In this document: one piece after another, positions 16,586 to 25,451 of the stretch
Numbering within the stretch: position 1 is the first letter of the stretch
Layout: every line of letters starts with the position of its first letter
Assembly (NCBI GenBank): GCA_965279315.1
Contig: OZ257145.1
Location: forward strand, 434,001 to 498,000
Length of the DNA stretch: 64,000 bases
From: JAPWJZ01 sp965279315
Lineage (GTDB): Bacteria; Pseudomonadota; Alphaproteobacteria; Micavibrionales; UBA2020
Direction of reading: 5' to 3'
Position numbers and translations under genes: made by a program
The notes under the pieces: generated by a model
Told to the model about the DNA's origin: nothing
The model's input: the letters and a program-made list of their open reading frames with translations, nothing else
Databases searched by the model: none

Positions 16586-18139
16586 TTACTCATTTTGCGC
16601 CATCTTTTCATCTGCCGACAGCGCTGTCAGAAATGTCTCGCTGTCGCTCTGGATTTGCGCAAGTTTGGCATCGTCCATTTTGGCAAGGGTGCGGTACGGC
16701 ATCGCGAGCCGGTGATTTTTTCCCAGCACGGTTTTGTTCCGCATCAGGAAATCCCAGTACAGGTAATTGAAGGGGCAGGCATTCGGGCCGTTTTTTTCGG
16801 TGACGCGATAGGCGCAGCCCTTGCAGTAATCCGACATTTTATTGATATACGCGCCGCTGGCCGCATAGGGTTTGCTGGCGAGGTATCCGCCATCGGCGAA
16901 CAGGATCATGCCCGTCACATTCGGCATTTCCACCCATTCATAGGCATCGGCATAAACGACCAGAAACCATTCATTCACTTCGCGCGGCGACAGCCCCGCC
17001 AGCAGCGCGAAATTGCCCAGCACCATCAGCCGCTGGATATGATGGGCATAGGCGTTCTGGCGCGTTTCGGTAACGCATTGCTTCAGGCAGTTCATTTTCG
17101 TCTCGCCCGACCAGTAGAACCACGGCAGCGGGCGGTTCGCGCCGAGGAAATTTTCATCGGCATAGCCCGGCATTTTCAGCCAATAGACGCCGCGCACATA
17201 TTCGCGCCAGCCGATGATCTGGCGGATAAAACCCTCCGTCGCATTCAGCGGGGCCTTGCCGTTCCGATACGCGCTTTCGGATGCGGCCACAACCTCCAGC
17301 GGGTCAAGCAGCCCGCAATTGATATAGGCGCTGAGGAAGGAATGATACATCCACGGATTGCCCTGCTGCATGGCATCCTGATAATCGCCGAAAGACGGCA
17401 GGCGGTTTTCCACGAAATGTTCCAGCGCCTGTAACGCCTGGCGCCGCGTCACCGCAAAATAAAACGGATCGAGGTCGCCGAAATGATCGCCGAAGCGTGC
17501 CGCGACCAGCGCGATGCACTCTTTTGTAACTTCATCAGGCGCGAAAAACAGCGGTTCGGACCGGAACAGCCCGTCATTGCCGGGCGGCTTGCGGTTTTCG
17601 GCGTCGTAATTCCATTGCCCGCCGACGGGGGCGTCGCCATCCATCAGGATGTTATAGCGGCGGCGCATGTCGCGGTAGAAAAATTCCATGCGCAGGCTGT
17701 CGCGCCCCCCGGCATAAGCGGCAAATTCGGCGGGGCTGCACAGGAAGCGGTCATCGGACAGAATTTCGACAGGGATGCCGAATGCGGTTTCCCATGTCTC
17801 CATCGCTTCGCGCACGCGATGCTCGCCGGGGAAAGTGACGACCATGCGGGAGGGTTTGTATATCTGGATGGCGCGGGCAACCTCGTCCGTGAACGAACCC
17901 GCATTCAGCGCGTCATCCAGCTTTGTATAATGCACACGGTGTTTTTTGCTGCGCAAATCATCGGCGAAATGCCGCATGGCGGAAAACAGGAAGGCGATTT
18001 TCTTTTTGTGGTGGCGGACATAGGTCGCCTCTTCCCACACTTCGCACAGCATGACGACATCGTTCTTTATGTCGGCATCCCGCAGCGACGATATGTTCGG
18101 CGACAGCTGGTCTCCAAGGATAAGGCGTAGTGTTGTCAT
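16586..18139 (-). CDS. phrB: FeS-containing cryptochrome/photolyase (PhrB-type, (6-4) photolyase clade)
   Basis: The 517-aa protein starts MTTLRLILGDQLSPN, the N-terminal alpha/beta antenna domain of the DUF523-like deoxyribodipyrimidine photolyase-related family. Cysteines at about 351, 439, 442 and 455 (NCLKQC, YCKGCAYRV, NACPFN) fall almost exactly where Agrobacterium PhrB binds its [4Fe-4S] cluster. The helical FAD domain includes the AYAHHIQRLMVLGNFALL and YEWVEMPNVTGM segments. The protein would repair UV-induced (6-4) photoproducts using blue light. The ATG at 18139 fits the family; the 25 upstream residues do not. It is divergent from the metallopeptidase-like gene. Confidence 0.9.
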   Translation of the reverse strand: MTTLRLILGDQLSPNISSLRDADIKNDVVMLCEVWEEATYVRHHKKKIAFLFSAMRHFADDLRSKKHRVHYTKLDDALNAGSFTDEVARAIQIYKPSRMVVTFPGEHRVREAMETWETAFGIPVEILSDDRFLCSPAEFAAYAGGRDSLRMEFFYRDMRRRYNILMDGDAPVGGQWNYDAENRKPPGNDGLFRSEPLFFAPDEVTKECIALVAARFGDHFGDLDPFYFAVTRRQALQALEHFVENRLPSFGDYQDAMQQGNPWMYHSFLSAYINCGLLDPLEVVAASESAYRNGKAPLNATEGFIRQIIGWREYVRGVYWLKMPGYADENFLGANRPLPWFYWSGETKMNCLKQCVTETRQNAYAHHIQRLMVLGNFALLAGLSPREVNEWFLVVYADAYEWVEMPNVTGMILFADGGYLASKPYAASGAYINKMSDYCKGCAYRVTEKNGPNACPFNYLYWDFLMRNKTVLGKNHRLAMPYRTLAKMDDAKLAQIQSDSETFLTALSADEKMAQNE

Positions 18140-18279
18140 GGCATTGTTCTTGCCCGAAAACTCCCCGTGCCGCAACGGCAAAAGCCTGAAATTACTTGCA
18201 AAAACCTGAACCACGCGCCCGATTGTGACGCTTGTGGTATAATTAATTTCGGTGCAGTCAGGCGGCGGGGCTTCGGGTT

Positions 18280-20064
18280 TTGAGCATTTTTTCGCGCGTT
18301 TTCAACATTTTCGGACGCCCCAACGGACAGCCGGCGGTTGCCTCCGCCCCTGCGCTGGACGAATACGAACGTCCCGTGCCCGATACCATTCCGGTACCCA
18401 CCGGCGCATGGTCGCTGATCGTCGATGAAAACGGCGACAAAGTGCTGACGCGCCAGCCCCGCACGACCGATATGCTGGCGCGGCCCGCCGTCGCCTATCT
18501 TTACGGCGGCACGCAGCCGGAATTCAAGATGGAAAAATCCCCCGACCAGTTCCACAACCTGCAGGGCGTGATCGATTACGAATGCCGCGCGCAGCGGAAC
18601 AAGGAATATCTCGACAAGGCCGTTTTCCTGCTGTCGCAGACCGATGACGGGCGGCGGCTGCTCGATGTGGCGCGGCAAAACAAATTCACGCTGCTGTTCG
18701 ACCCGTCGCGCGTGGCGGAGGAAGGCGCGGTCGGTCTGTGCGATTTCGCCGGTAAGGTCGTGCCGCTGGCAGAGGGGCGCTCCCCCGCCGAAGTCGCGCT
18801 GACGCTGAAGCACGAATTGCAGCATATGGAAGACATGTCGAAGGGTGTGACCTATACCGCGAACGATACGCCGCAGACCGCGCGCATGGCGGAACGCGCG
18901 CTGGAGGGCAATGCCCGCGTGTCCGAAGCGATTGCGGCGGCGGAAATGCTGCTGGGATCGCCGCAGGGGCCCGACCAGCAATTCCGCACGCCCGCGCTTG
19001 CCCGCAATTTCTGGCACAAGAACCAGCCGATGGCGGAGGCCGCGCAGGCCGCCTTGCCGCAGGCGAAAAAAGGCGACTGGAAGGCCTTTGCCGCTAAAGT
19101 CTTCCCCGCCTATTTCAAACAGGTTGCGACGCTGGAATATTACGACGCCAGATACGCCGAATACGCGAAGAGCGTGGTGCCGGAGGTGACGGACGCCGAG
19201 ATGAAAACGCAAAAAGGCCAGCAGGCGGTGGCGATCGCCGAGCGGCTGTTCTCGCAGACCCGCAGCGCGGAGGAGATCGCGGGCGCGGTCACGCTGCGCG
19301 GCGCGGCATATTTAAAAGGCGCCGTGCTGCTGTCGGAAGCGGGCCAGGCGGTCACGGAAAAGGCGATCCCTGTGCTGATGGAAGTGAAGGCGAAGCTGCT
19401 GAAAATCCTGCCGGGTGCCGCAACGGCGGCGGGCCTTGATGCGAAGGCATCGACGCAAAAAGCGGATCCGCGCCTGCCGAACCCTTACAAGCCTTTCCTG
19501 TCCGAACTGACGGGGCCCGATGCGTTCGCGCCCATCGTCATGCCGAACCGGATCGACGGCGGGTATTACACGACGGGCGAGCGGCACCACGCCGTCATCA
19601 GCGCGTTCATGGAAAAGGAAGTGGGCGGCATGAAGAGCGGGCGCACCGAACTCGACCGCATGAATTATTCCATCGGCACATACCTGCACAGGGGCGCGGG
19701 CTACGGCAACCAGCGCGGACTCGTGAGCGATCTGGTGGAGGCAGGCTTGCGCGCGCCGGTCGGGGCATTTCCGTCGGAATATCTGCAGGATCTTTACGGC
19801 CGCATGTACGGGGCCGCGCGCGAAGGCGTGACGGGCGACAGAAGCCCCTTGAGCAAGCAGGAGCTGAAACTGATTTCGCATTGGCAGGACATGAAGGACC
19901 GCGGCATGGACCCCGTCTGGATCAGCAGTGACATGAAAACGCAATCCTATGTCGGCAACGACAAGATGATCGAAAACTATGCGAAGTATCTGGTGCGCGG
20001 GTTGAAATCGCCCGCCGTCACAACGGCAACCCCTGCTGCGCAGACGCAAGCGCGCCGCGCATAA
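18280..20064 (+). CDS. Putative metallopeptidase (HELQH; DUF6782-like), 594 aa
   Basis: The protein carries an HExxH-type motif, H178-E-L-Q-H182, in VALTLKHELQHMEDM, followed about 35 residues later by ERALEGNARVSEAIAAAEML. That helix could supply the third zinc ligand (E). The layout is like recently named putative metallopeptidase domains found mostly in alphaproteobacteria; my assignment to DUF6782 is from memory. Residues 1-60 are low in structure; residues about 390-590 form a second region with no domain I recognise. There is no signal peptide. TTG is the start because no ATG occurs before residue 65. It is divergent from phrB. Confidence 0.68.
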   Translation: MSIFSRVFNIFGRPNGQPAVASAPALDEYERPVPDTIPVPTGAWSLIVDENGDKVLTRQPRTTDMLARPAVAYLYGGTQPEFKMEKSPDQFHNLQGVIDYECRAQRNKEYLDKAVFLLSQTDDGRRLLDVARQNKFTLLFDPSRVAEEGAVGLCDFAGKVVPLAEGRSPAEVALTLKHELQHMEDMSKGVTYTANDTPQTARMAERALEGNARVSEAIAAAEMLLGSPQGPDQQFRTPALARNFWHKNQPMAEAAQAALPQAKKGDWKAFAAKVFPAYFKQVATLEYYDARYAEYAKSVVPEVTDAEMKTQKGQQAVAIAERLFSQTRSAEEIAGAVTLRGAAYLKGAVLLSEAGQAVTEKAIPVLMEVKAKLLKILPGAATAAGLDAKASTQKADPRLPNPYKPFLSELTGPDAFAPIVMPNRIDGGYYTTGERHHAVISAFMEKEVGGMKSGRTELDRMNYSIGTYLHRGAGYGNQRGLVSDLVEAGLRAPVGAFPSEYLQDLYGRMYGAAREGVTGDRSPLSKQELKLISHWQDMKDRGMDPVWISSDMKTQSYVGNDKMIENYAKYLVRGLKSPAVTTATPAAQTQARRA

Positions 20065-20074
20065 ATTCCGCGAG

Positions 20075-21028
20075 TTATTTCACGAGAGCGAAGGGCGGCG
20101 GTTTCAAGGGCGGCCTTGGCAAATGCATGTTGCCGACTGCGGGTTTTGCCACTTCGCGGAATAGCGCGTTGATGGGGGAGAAATCGTAGCTGCTGGTTTT
20201 GTGCAGCGTGGGCAGGATGTCGGGATAATCGCGGGTCAGGATATCGCGCACTTCCTTCGCGCATTTTTCCATTTCGGCGCGGTCATAGGCCGGCACGTTG
20301 AATTCGGTGTGTTTCGCAATCGAACCGGGGGAAGTCGGTTGAGGCTCGATCACGGAACCCATTTTCTGCTCGGTGGCGAACCTGTGTTCGGCCTCGAGCA
20401 GGATACCAATGGTTTCCGCCATGTTGCGGGGTTTCAACCCGCGTGCGGTTAAATCGATGAAGGCTTCGGCGACAAGGCGGATGCCTTCGGAAAGCGGGAT
20501 TTCGCGGCCTCTGGCATCGACGATGTCGATATTGCTGCGCGGGCGGCGGCCCATCTGCATCAATACGGCCTGCAGGTATTCTTCGCCCGAGCCGTTGGAA
20601 TATTGCCAGCCGTCCAGCATGACCATATGCGTGACTTTTTCGTCAATCAGCGGCACCCACATGCCCATGAAGGCGTCCTGCCCCCAGTTGATGGCTTTCT
20701 GGATGCGCAGGCGTTTTTCGAATTCGGCGGGCGCGATCACAGCGCCATCCAGTTTATGCACCCATTCGTCGCTGCCCTTCACGCCCTGCGCGAGGTTGGG
20801 CTCGACAACGTGTTTAAAGAACGCGTCATGATCGGCCTTCGCCTCGTCGGCGGTCTTGAAGCCTTTTTCCTGCATATAATCGTACAGGCGCTGGCCGCTG
20901 GTGATAGGGACGCTGATATAGGCGATGTTTTCGGCCTTGAGCGTCGAGAATGCAGCCAATGCGAATTGCGCCTGAAGCTTGTGCTCGTTGGGCAGGTCGT
21001 TGGTGCGCGGTAATACTTTTCTGTTCAT
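20075..21028 (-). CDS. Nucleoside 2-deoxyribosyltransferase-like (DUF4406-type) protein, 317 aa
   Basis: Residues about 30-165 resemble the deoxyribosyltransferase/DUF4406 fold: IAYISVPITSGQRLYDYMQ as the first beta-loop, then VTHMVMLDGWQYSNGSGEEY and LQAVLMQMG. In that family a GW-x-S-x-G-x-x-E segment closes the nucleoside pocket. The rest (residues 165-317) is helical and ends in a proline-rich tail (PRPPLKPPPF). The ATG at 21028 gives MNRKVLPRTN; the frame to 21109 lies in AT-rich DNA. It is convergent with the HELQH gene, 10 bp between the stops. Assignment is by motif likeness only. Confidence 0.6.
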   Translation of the reverse strand: MNRKVLPRTNDLPNEHKLQAQFALAAFSTLKAENIAYISVPITSGQRLYDYMQEKGFKTADEAKADHDAFFKHVVEPNLAQGVKGSDEWVHKLDGAVIAPAEFEKRLRIQKAINWGQDAFMGMWVPLIDEKVTHMVMLDGWQYSNGSGEEYLQAVLMQMGRRPRSNIDIVDARGREIPLSEGIRLVAEAFIDLTARGLKPRNMAETIGILLEAEHRFATEQKMGSVIEPQPTSPGSIAKHTEFNVPAYDRAEMEKCAKEVRDILTRDYPDILPTLHKTSSYDFSPINALFREVAKPAVGNMHLPRPPLKPPPFALVK

Positions 21029-21232
21029 GTAAGGCCAGTATATATGCTCAATTGCTGTATAACAAATTTTTTCTGGATATTGCCGAAATGCCATTGATAT
21101 TGCAAGCAAATTAGTTTGCCATATTTCCTGAGAAAATTATCGTCCGCCCCGGGAACCTGAATCGGGGACGCATCGTTTTTAGATCTGAGATTGCCAAGAT
21201 AGACGAACCCCACATACCGGAGAAACCAGACG

Positions 21233-21736
21233 ATGAAAAAATTTGCCCTCGCCGCTGTCGCGATGACCGCGCTGCTCGCAGCAAACCCCGCTTTTGCGAC
21301 CTCTACGAAAGATTTCGTGGGCAAGGCATCGCAGGCCGGCATGTTCGAAATTGAATCGTCGAAACTGGCGCTGACCCGCGCGACCAATCCCGAAGTGAAA
21401 ACCTTCGCCCAGCAGATGATCGACGACCACACCGCCGCATCCGCCGCGCTGAAAGCCGCCATGGCTGCTGACGGCGTCGATATGGCGCTCGCGCCCGCCG
21501 CGCTGAATGACAAATACGCCGGCAAGCTGGAAGACCTGCGCAAGGCCGATGCCGAAGATTTCGATGAAGATTACATGGACATGCAGAAATCCGCACACCG
21601 CAAGGCTGTGCGCCTGTTCAAGGATTACGCGGATGACGGCGAAAACGCCGCGCTGAAATCCTTTGCCGCATCCACCGTCGCGACGCTGGAAGCGCATAAG
21701 GAACATGCAAACAAGCTTGAAGCAAAAGTCGATTAA
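21233..21736 (+). CDS. DUF4142 family periplasmic protein
   Basis: The 167-aa protein has a clear signal peptide (MKKFALAAVAMTALLAANPAFA). The mature part is helical and follows the DUF4142 pattern: DFVGKASQAGMFEIESSKLA, NPEVKTFAQQMIDDHTAA, then FDEDYMDMQKSAHRKAVRLF and LEAHKEHANKL. DUF4142 proteins adopt a ferritin-like four-helix bundle and are common in soil and stress-exposed bacteria; their activity is unknown. ATG is preceded by an AGAAACCAGACG region with a weak ribosome-binding site. A strong terminator follows 20 bp after the stop. Confidence 0.85.
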   Translation: MKKFALAAVAMTALLAANPAFATSTKDFVGKASQAGMFEIESSKLALTRATNPEVKTFAQQMIDDHTAASAALKAAMAADGVDMALAPAALNDKYAGKLEDLRKADAEDFDEDYMDMQKSAHRKAVRLFKDYADDGENAALKSFAASTVATLEAHKEHANKLEAKVD

Positions 21737-21757
21737 TTCGAGGTTTTTCTTCACCGG

Positions 21758-21796
21758 AAGCCCCCTTTCCCGTTGCCCGCGGAAAGGGGGCTTTCT
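21758..21796 (+). terminator. Rho-independent terminator after the DUF4142 gene
   Basis: AAGCCCCCTTTCC (21758-21770) and GGAAAGGGGGCTT (21781-21793) form a 13-bp stem with a 10-nt loop, ending in TTCTTATTT. It isolates the DUF4142 gene from the long gap before uvrA. Confidence 0.88.
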
Positions 21797-21932
21797 TATT
21801 TGCGCGGCGTGAAAAACGTCGATGCGCACCCGCGCGCGTTGCGCGATATACAAACTGCGCGTTGCGCGCAATACACATCAAATTTTAGAAAAAAGGCCCG
21901 CATAATTTACGTGATGGTTACCCGAATCTGAG

Positions 21933-22230
21933 ATGATTAAATTGTGCGTATGTGGTCACGGAAATCACTTCAGGGTTTGCAACCCGGCTTCCGCCTCACA
22001 CCCAAGCACCCGAAACGGCTGGCGCCAACCGGTCGTTTTCTACACCGCGCTCACCAGCGGAAATCGGGTCGGCCTTGCGGTGATATCTGGTCCACTTGCG
22101 TACGGCCTCCGCCATAACCCCTTCGTTTCCTCCCCCGGGACGAACGGGGCGGGCGGGACCACTCTCTCCCGCATGAATTTTACCCTCCGCTGACTTTTTG
22201 GTTGGGCCCGGTGTGAAAACCGGGCCCTTC
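21933..22230. other. Gene-free, GC-rich structured region upstream of uvrA; candidate non-coding RNA
   Basis: Between the DUF4142 terminator and uvrA lie about 550 bp without a convincing gene. Part of it folds well: CCCCTTCGT (22119-22127) with ACGAACGGGG just downstream, and GGGCCCGGT (22204-22212) with ACCGGGCCC (22219-22227). The last hairpin is followed by TTCGCTTT and could end a transcript. Open frames run on both strands (+ 86 aa from 21933; - 44 aa from 22174, with GGAGGG about 8 bp upstream), as expected of stop-poor GC-rich DNA. It does not match the RNase P, 4.5S or tmRNA signatures I know. Confidence 0.4.
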
Positions 22231-22265
22231 GCTTTACATGTATTTGCTGACAGGTGACGGGAAAT

Positions 22266-22280
22266 GTTCTATATATGTTC
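22266..22280 (+). promoter_or_regulatory. LexA (SOS) box of uvrA
   Basis: GTTC-TATATAT-GTTC matches the alphaproteobacterial LexA operator GTTC-N7-GTTC exactly. It lies 67 bp before the uvrA start, in the promoter region, so DNA-damage induction of uvrA is expected. Confidence 0.82.
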
Positions 22281-22346
22281 CAGCACTTGCGGAGTCGCGT
22301 CATGCGCTCTAATTCATTTAAGTCATATGGATATTGAAGGGTGGAC

Positions 22347-25232
22347 ATGGCCGAGGCATACAACAAATCGATCCGCATCAAAGGCGCGCGCGAACATAAC
22401 CTGAAGAATATCGACGTCGAAATCCCCCGCGACCAGCTGGTGGTCATCACGGGGTTGTCCGGTTCGGGCAAATCGTCGCTCGCTTTCGATACGATTTATG
22501 CCGAGGGACAGCGGCGCTACGTTGAATCCCTCTCCGCCTATGCCCGCCAGTTTCTGGAGCTGATGCAGAAGCCCGATGTGGATTCCATCGAGGGCCTGTC
22601 GCCCGCGATTTCGATCGAGCAGAAGACGACCTCGAAAAACCCGCGCTCCACCGTCGGCACCGTCACGGAAATTCACGACTATATGCGCCTGCTCTGGGCG
22701 CGCGTCGGCATTCCCTATTCGCCCGCGACCGGCAAACCGATTTCCAGCCAGACGCCGTCGGAAATGGTCGACCAGATTTTGCTGATGGGCGAAGGCACGA
22801 AACTGTACCTGATGGCCCCCATCGCGCGCGGCCGCAAGGGCGAATACAAAAAAGAATTCCAGGAGCTGCGGAAAAAAGGCTTCCAGCGCGTCAAGATCGA
22901 CGGCAAATTCCATGAACTGGACGCCGTGCCCACGCTCGACAAGCAGATCAAGCACGATATTTACGTCGTCATCGACCGTTTGGTGGTGAAAAAAGACCTC
23001 GGCAACCGCCTTGCGGATTCCGTCGAAACCGCGCTGAAGCTGTCGGATGAAGGCCTTGTGATTGTCGAGAATGCGGATACGAAGGAAGAGCAGATTTTCT
23101 CCTCCAAATTCGCCTGCCCCGTTTCGGGCTTCACGATTGCGGAGATCGAGCCCCGCCTGTTTTCCTTCAACAACCCCTTCGGCGCCTGCCCCGTCTGCGA
23201 CGGGCTTGGCAATAAAATGATCTTCGACCCCGAAATGGTCGTGCCCGATCCCACAATGTCGCTGAAGGACGGCGCGGTTGCGCCCTGGGCGAATTCGTCA
23301 TCGGGATGGTACGAACAAACGCTGGAGAGCCTCTGCAAAGCGTTCAAGGGCAGCATGACGAGCCCTTGGGAAAAACTGTCGAAGAAATTGCAGGATGCGA
23401 TTTTGTACGGCACGGGCGAAGACAAGATCACGTTCAAATACTGGGACGGCACGCGCGATTACCAGACGTCGAACAAGTTCGAGGGCGTGCTGCCCAACCT
23501 GCGCCGCCGCTACATGGAAACCGACAGCTTCCACATCCGCGAAGACCTCGACCAGTACAAGGTGGAGCATGTCTGCGACGCCTGCAAAGGATACCGCCTG
23601 AAACCCGAAGCGCTGGCGATCAAGATCGACGGCAAACATGTCGGCGAAATTTCGCTGCTGTCGATTCAGGGCGCGCATGACTGGTTCAGCGGCCTGATGC
23701 CCAAGCTGAACAAGAAGCACCGCGAAATCGCCGTGCGCATTTTGAAAGAGATCAACGACCGCCTGACCTTTCTTTTGGATGTGGGGCTGGAATACCTGAC
23801 GCTGGCACGCCGTTCCGGCACGCTGTCGGGCGGGGAGAGCCAGCGCATCCGCCTGGCGTCGCAGATCGGTTCCGGCCTGACGGGCGTATTGTATGTACTG
23901 GACGAGCCCTCCATCGGGTTGCACCAGCGCGACAACAACCGCCTTCTCGATACCCTGAAACGCCTGCGCGACCTTGGCAACACTGTGCTGGTCGTGGAGC
24001 ATGACGAAGACGCGATCCGCATGGCGGATTGGGTGATCGATATGGGCCCCGGCGCCGGCATCCATGGCGGCGAAGTGATCGCGCAGGGCACGATGGCGCA
24101 GCTGGCCAAGAACAAGAACAGCCTGACCGCGCAATACCTGACCGGCGCGAAGGAAATCAAGGTGCCCGCGACCCGCCGCAAGGGCAAGACCGTGCAGACC
24201 AAGAAAGGCATCGACACACAGTATATCGAGGTGCTGGGCGCGCGCGAAAACAACCTGAAAAACGTCCATGCGCAAATTCCCGTCGGCACCTTCACCTGCG
24301 TGACCGGCGTTTCGGGGTCGGGCAAGTCGTCGCTGATCATCGATACGCTCTATGCCGCCACCGCCCGCCGGCTGATGAAGGCGCGGCTGCATCCCGGCGC
24401 GCATGATGAAATCAGGGGCCTCGAATATATCGACAAGGTCATCGACATCGACCAGTCGCCCATCGGCCGCACACCGCGCTCCAACCCCGCGACCTATACC
24501 GGCGCATTTACCCCCATCCGCGACTGGTATGCGGGGCTGCCCGAAGCGAAGGCGCGCGGCTATGGCCCCGGGCGTTTTTCGTTCAACGTGAAGGGCGGAC
24601 GCTGCGAGGCCTGCGAGGGCGACGGCGTCATTAAAATTGAAATGCACTTCCTGCCCGATGTCCATGTGACCTGCGACGCCTGCAAAGGCACGCGCTACAA
24701 CCGCGAAACGCTGGAGGTGAAGTACAAGGAAAAATCCATCGCCGAAGTGCTCGACATGACGGTGGAGGAAGCATCCGACTTCTTCAAGGCCGTGCCGTCG
24801 ATCCGCGAGAAGATGGAAACGCTGAAAGAAGTTGGCCTGGGCTACGTCCATGTGGGCCAGCGCGCCACCACCCTCTCGGGCGGCGAGGCGCAGCGCGTGA
24901 AGCTGTCGAAGGAACTTTCCAAACGCGCGACCGGCCGCACCTTATATATCCTCGATGAACCCACGACCGGATTGCATTTCGAGGACGTGCGTAAACTTCT
25001 GGAAGTCCTGCACCGCCTTGTCGACCAAGGCAACACGGTCGTGGTGATCGAGCATAACCTCGAAGTCATCAAGACCGCCGACTGGCTCATCGATGTCGGC
25101 CCCGAAGGCGGCGACAAGGGCGGGGAGATCCTGATTCAAGACACCCCCGAAAAAGTCGCCCGCGAAAAGCGCAGCTATACGGGGCAGTTCCTGAAGGCGC
25201 TGCTGGGGACGAAATCATCGAAGGTGGCTTAA
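22347..25232 (+). CDS. uvrA: UvrABC nucleotide excision repair subunit A
   Basis: The 961-aa protein is a full-length double ABC ATPase. The first half has Walker A GLSGSGKSSLAFDTIYAEGQ, a zinc-binding Cys pair in ACPVCDGLG, signature LSGGESQRIRLA and Walker B YVLDEPSIGLH. The second half has GVSGSGKSSLIIDTLY, the C-terminal zinc finger CEACEGDG/CDACKGTRYN, LSGGEAQRVKLS and ILDEPTTGLHFED. It recognises bulky DNA lesions and loads UvrB. The ATG at 22347 is preceded by GAAGGG; a GTG two codons earlier is an alternative. A LexA box lies upstream. No uvrB or uvrC is in the window. Confidence 0.98.
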   Translation: MAEAYNKSIRIKGAREHNLKNIDVEIPRDQLVVITGLSGSGKSSLAFDTIYAEGQRRYVESLSAYARQFLELMQKPDVDSIEGLSPAISIEQKTTSKNPRSTVGTVTEIHDYMRLLWARVGIPYSPATGKPISSQTPSEMVDQILLMGEGTKLYLMAPIARGRKGEYKKEFQELRKKGFQRVKIDGKFHELDAVPTLDKQIKHDIYVVIDRLVVKKDLGNRLADSVETALKLSDEGLVIVENADTKEEQIFSSKFACPVSGFTIAEIEPRLFSFNNPFGACPVCDGLGNKMIFDPEMVVPDPTMSLKDGAVAPWANSSSGWYEQTLESLCKAFKGSMTSPWEKLSKKLQDAILYGTGEDKITFKYWDGTRDYQTSNKFEGVLPNLRRRYMETDSFHIREDLDQYKVEHVCDACKGYRLKPEALAIKIDGKHVGEISLLSIQGAHDWFSGLMPKLNKKHREIAVRILKEINDRLTFLLDVGLEYLTLARRSGTLSGGESQRIRLASQIGSGLTGVLYVLDEPSIGLHQRDNNRLLDTLKRLRDLGNTVLVVEHDEDAIRMADWVIDMGPGAGIHGGEVIAQGTMAQLAKNKNSLTAQYLTGAKEIKVPATRRKGKTVQTKKGIDTQYIEVLGARENNLKNVHAQIPVGTFTCVTGVSGSGKSSLIIDTLYAATARRLMKARLHPGAHDEIRGLEYIDKVIDIDQSPIGRTPRSNPATYTGAFTPIRDWYAGLPEAKARGYGPGRFSFNVKGGRCEACEGDGVIKIEMHFLPDVHVTCDACKGTRYNRETLEVKYKEKSIAEVLDMTVEEASDFFKAVPSIREKMETLKEVGLGYVHVGQRATTLSGGEAQRVKLSKELSKRATGRTLYILDEPTTGLHFEDVRKLLEVLHRLVDQGNTVVVIEHNLEVIKTADWLIDVGPEGGDKGGEILIQDTPEKVAREKRSYTGQFLKALLGTKSSKVA

Positions 25233-25245
25233 CGCCGCGCTCCTT

Positions 25246-25275
25246 GTCATACCGGCGAAAGCCGGTATCCATGGA
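25246..25275 (+). repeat. Dispersed palindromic repeat, copy 2
   Basis: GTCATACCGGCGAAAGCCGG followed by TATCCATGGA contains an ATACCGGC-GAAA-GCCGGTAT hairpin. It is 14 bp after the uvrA stop and is related to copies at 15641-15667 and 25333-25362. Confidence 0.75.
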
Positions 25276-25332
25276 CGATGTCGCCTGTCGCCCGAAAGCC
25301 GGCTCACCTGTTATTTATGATGCGCGCCCATG

Positions 25333-25362
25333 TCCGTGGACTCCGGCTTTCGCCGAGGTTAC
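25333..25362 (-). repeat. Dispersed palindromic repeat, copy 3 (inverted relative to copy 2)
   Basis: On the minus strand it reads GTAACCTCGGCGAAAGCCGG then AGTCCACGGA, the same element as copy 2 in opposite orientation, 57 bp away. Such paired inverted copies resemble REP-type elements. Confidence 0.72.
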
Positions 25363-25451
25363 ATTCCTTTGAATTCCCCGCACCCTCAAGGCTCTTGGCA
25401 AGCCGTCTACACCTTGAGCGTCAGGCGTTCACCACCTTTGTGGCGTCGAAT

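Noticed and set aside
21933..22193. Plus-strand 86-aa frame before uvrA
   Set aside because: There is no ribosome-binding site, the translation is not protein-like and both strands are open in this GC-rich structured stretch. It is treated as a possible RNA region instead.
21933..22230. tmRNA, RNase P RNA or 4.5S RNA as an identity for the structured region
   Set aside because: The conserved GAGGAAAGTCC/ACAGAAA (RNase P), tRNA-like and tag-coding (tmRNA) and GGAAGGAAGCAG-type (4.5S) signals are absent.
23298..24851. Minus-strand frame of 517 codons opposite uvrA
   Set aside because: uvrA has intact ABC motifs on the plus strand, and the antisense product is low-complexity with His/Arg/Phe bias.
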